Origin: Puniceicoccales bacterium
GTDB taxonomy: Bacteria > Verrucomicrobiota > Verrucomicrobiia > Opitutales > Oceanipulchritudinaceae
Direction: 5' to 3'
Assembly: GCA_030595525.1 (NCBI GenBank)
Contig: JAUVDD010000104.1
Location: forward strand, 1 to 6,167
DNA length: 6,167 bases
Numbering within the stretch: position 1 is the first letter of the stretch; the number at the start of each line of letters is the position of its first letter. Below the pieces are notes generated by a model, which had not been told where the DNA came from, did not search any database, and saw only the letters and a program-made list of their open reading frames with translations. Shown in pieces: positions 5,985 through 6,167 of the stretch. Made by a program: the position numbers and the translations under genes.

Positions 5985-6167
5985 GGATTTAGAAAATCGG
6001 ATTGCAGCTTATAGCCATCCTCATCGATTGGGCAAAGCTAATTCTATTAACACACTGTCTTCTGCATTCACCCGAAAAAGACTAGTTCGTTTTATTGTCT
6101 GTTTAGTTTAATACGTGATCTTTAATAACCAATGGAGGATCTGAAAATACACATACACACTTTAAGA
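5985..6167 (-). promoter_or_regulatory. Non-coding leader/promoter region upstream of metX
   Basis: These 183 bases hold no convincing gene. Reading on the minus strand, a TAGAAT hexamer (6046-6041) is a possible -10 box about 57 nt ahead of the metX ATG, but no good -35 lies at the right distance. A second, weaker candidate is TTGGTT (6132-6127), 16 nt, TAAACT (6110-6105). I looked for the conserved features of SAM-I and SAM-II riboswitches and recognised neither. No SD precedes the metX ATG. On the plus strand, TGGAGGAT (6133-6140) looks like an SD but no start codon follows at a suitable distance before the window ends. Confidence 0.35.

Noticed and set aside
5760..6014. 84-codon open frame on the plus strand over the metX start
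   Set aside because: It is antisense to the conserved N-terminal part of MetX; no family features or SD.
6072..6098. Possible hairpin terminator around ACTAGT with a following T-run on the plus strand
   Set aside because: Only about four base pairs of weak stem can be drawn, with mismatches next to the centre; not enough to call a terminator.
1..6167. Mobile element, CRISPR array, tRNA, or defence system
   Set aside because: No transposase or integrase motifs, no spaced direct repeats, no tRNA-like fold and no defence-type domains were seen; the genes look like core metabolism.

Overview
The window reads as an ordinary chromosomal stretch of a Gram-negative bacterium with moderate GC content. 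The diderm inference rests on a lipoprotein with a lipobox and no Asp at +2. The make-up (paired metX-metW, a long LOG-family protein, an acetyl-CoA hydrolase/transferase fused to a GNAT domain, and starts mostly lacking Shine-Dalgarno motifs) would fit Verrucomicrobiota of the Opitutia type. That assignment is from memory of similar proteins and is tentative. No mobile element, CRISPR array, tRNA or rRNA was seen.

Left part, plus strand (1-1440): the 3' end of a probable NAD(P)H-dependent FMN reductase-type flavoprotein (2-172); a predicted lipoprotein of unknown function (213-929); and a YfcD-type Nudix hydrolase (919-1440) whose start codon lies inside the last codons of the lipoprotein gene, so the two are probably translated together.

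Right part, minus strand (5984 down to 1419): a tightly packed probable operon in the order metX (homoserine O-acyltransferase), metW (SAM-fold partner protein), a 646-residue CoA-hydrolase/transferase-GNAT fusion, and a LOG-family Rossmann protein. Junctions are a 4-nt gap, an ATGA overlap and a 15-nt gap. MetX and MetW make the activated homoserine ester for methionine synthesis from acyl-CoA. The fusion protein has domains for acyl-CoA turnover and for acetyl transfer, so an acyl-CoA theme runs through three of the four genes. The LOG protein probably cleaves a nucleoside monophosphate or a related substrate. No sulfhydrylase (metY/metZ) is present in the window.

The two blocks converge, and the Nudix and LOG genes overlap tail to tail by 22 bp, leaving no room for a conventional intergenic terminator. 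At the right edge, 5985-6167 is a non-coding leader for metX with no riboswitch that I can recognise. I found no clearly new multi-gene system. The most unusual items are the CoA-transferase-GNAT fusion inside a methionine operon and the orphan lipoprotein coupled to a Nudix enzyme.
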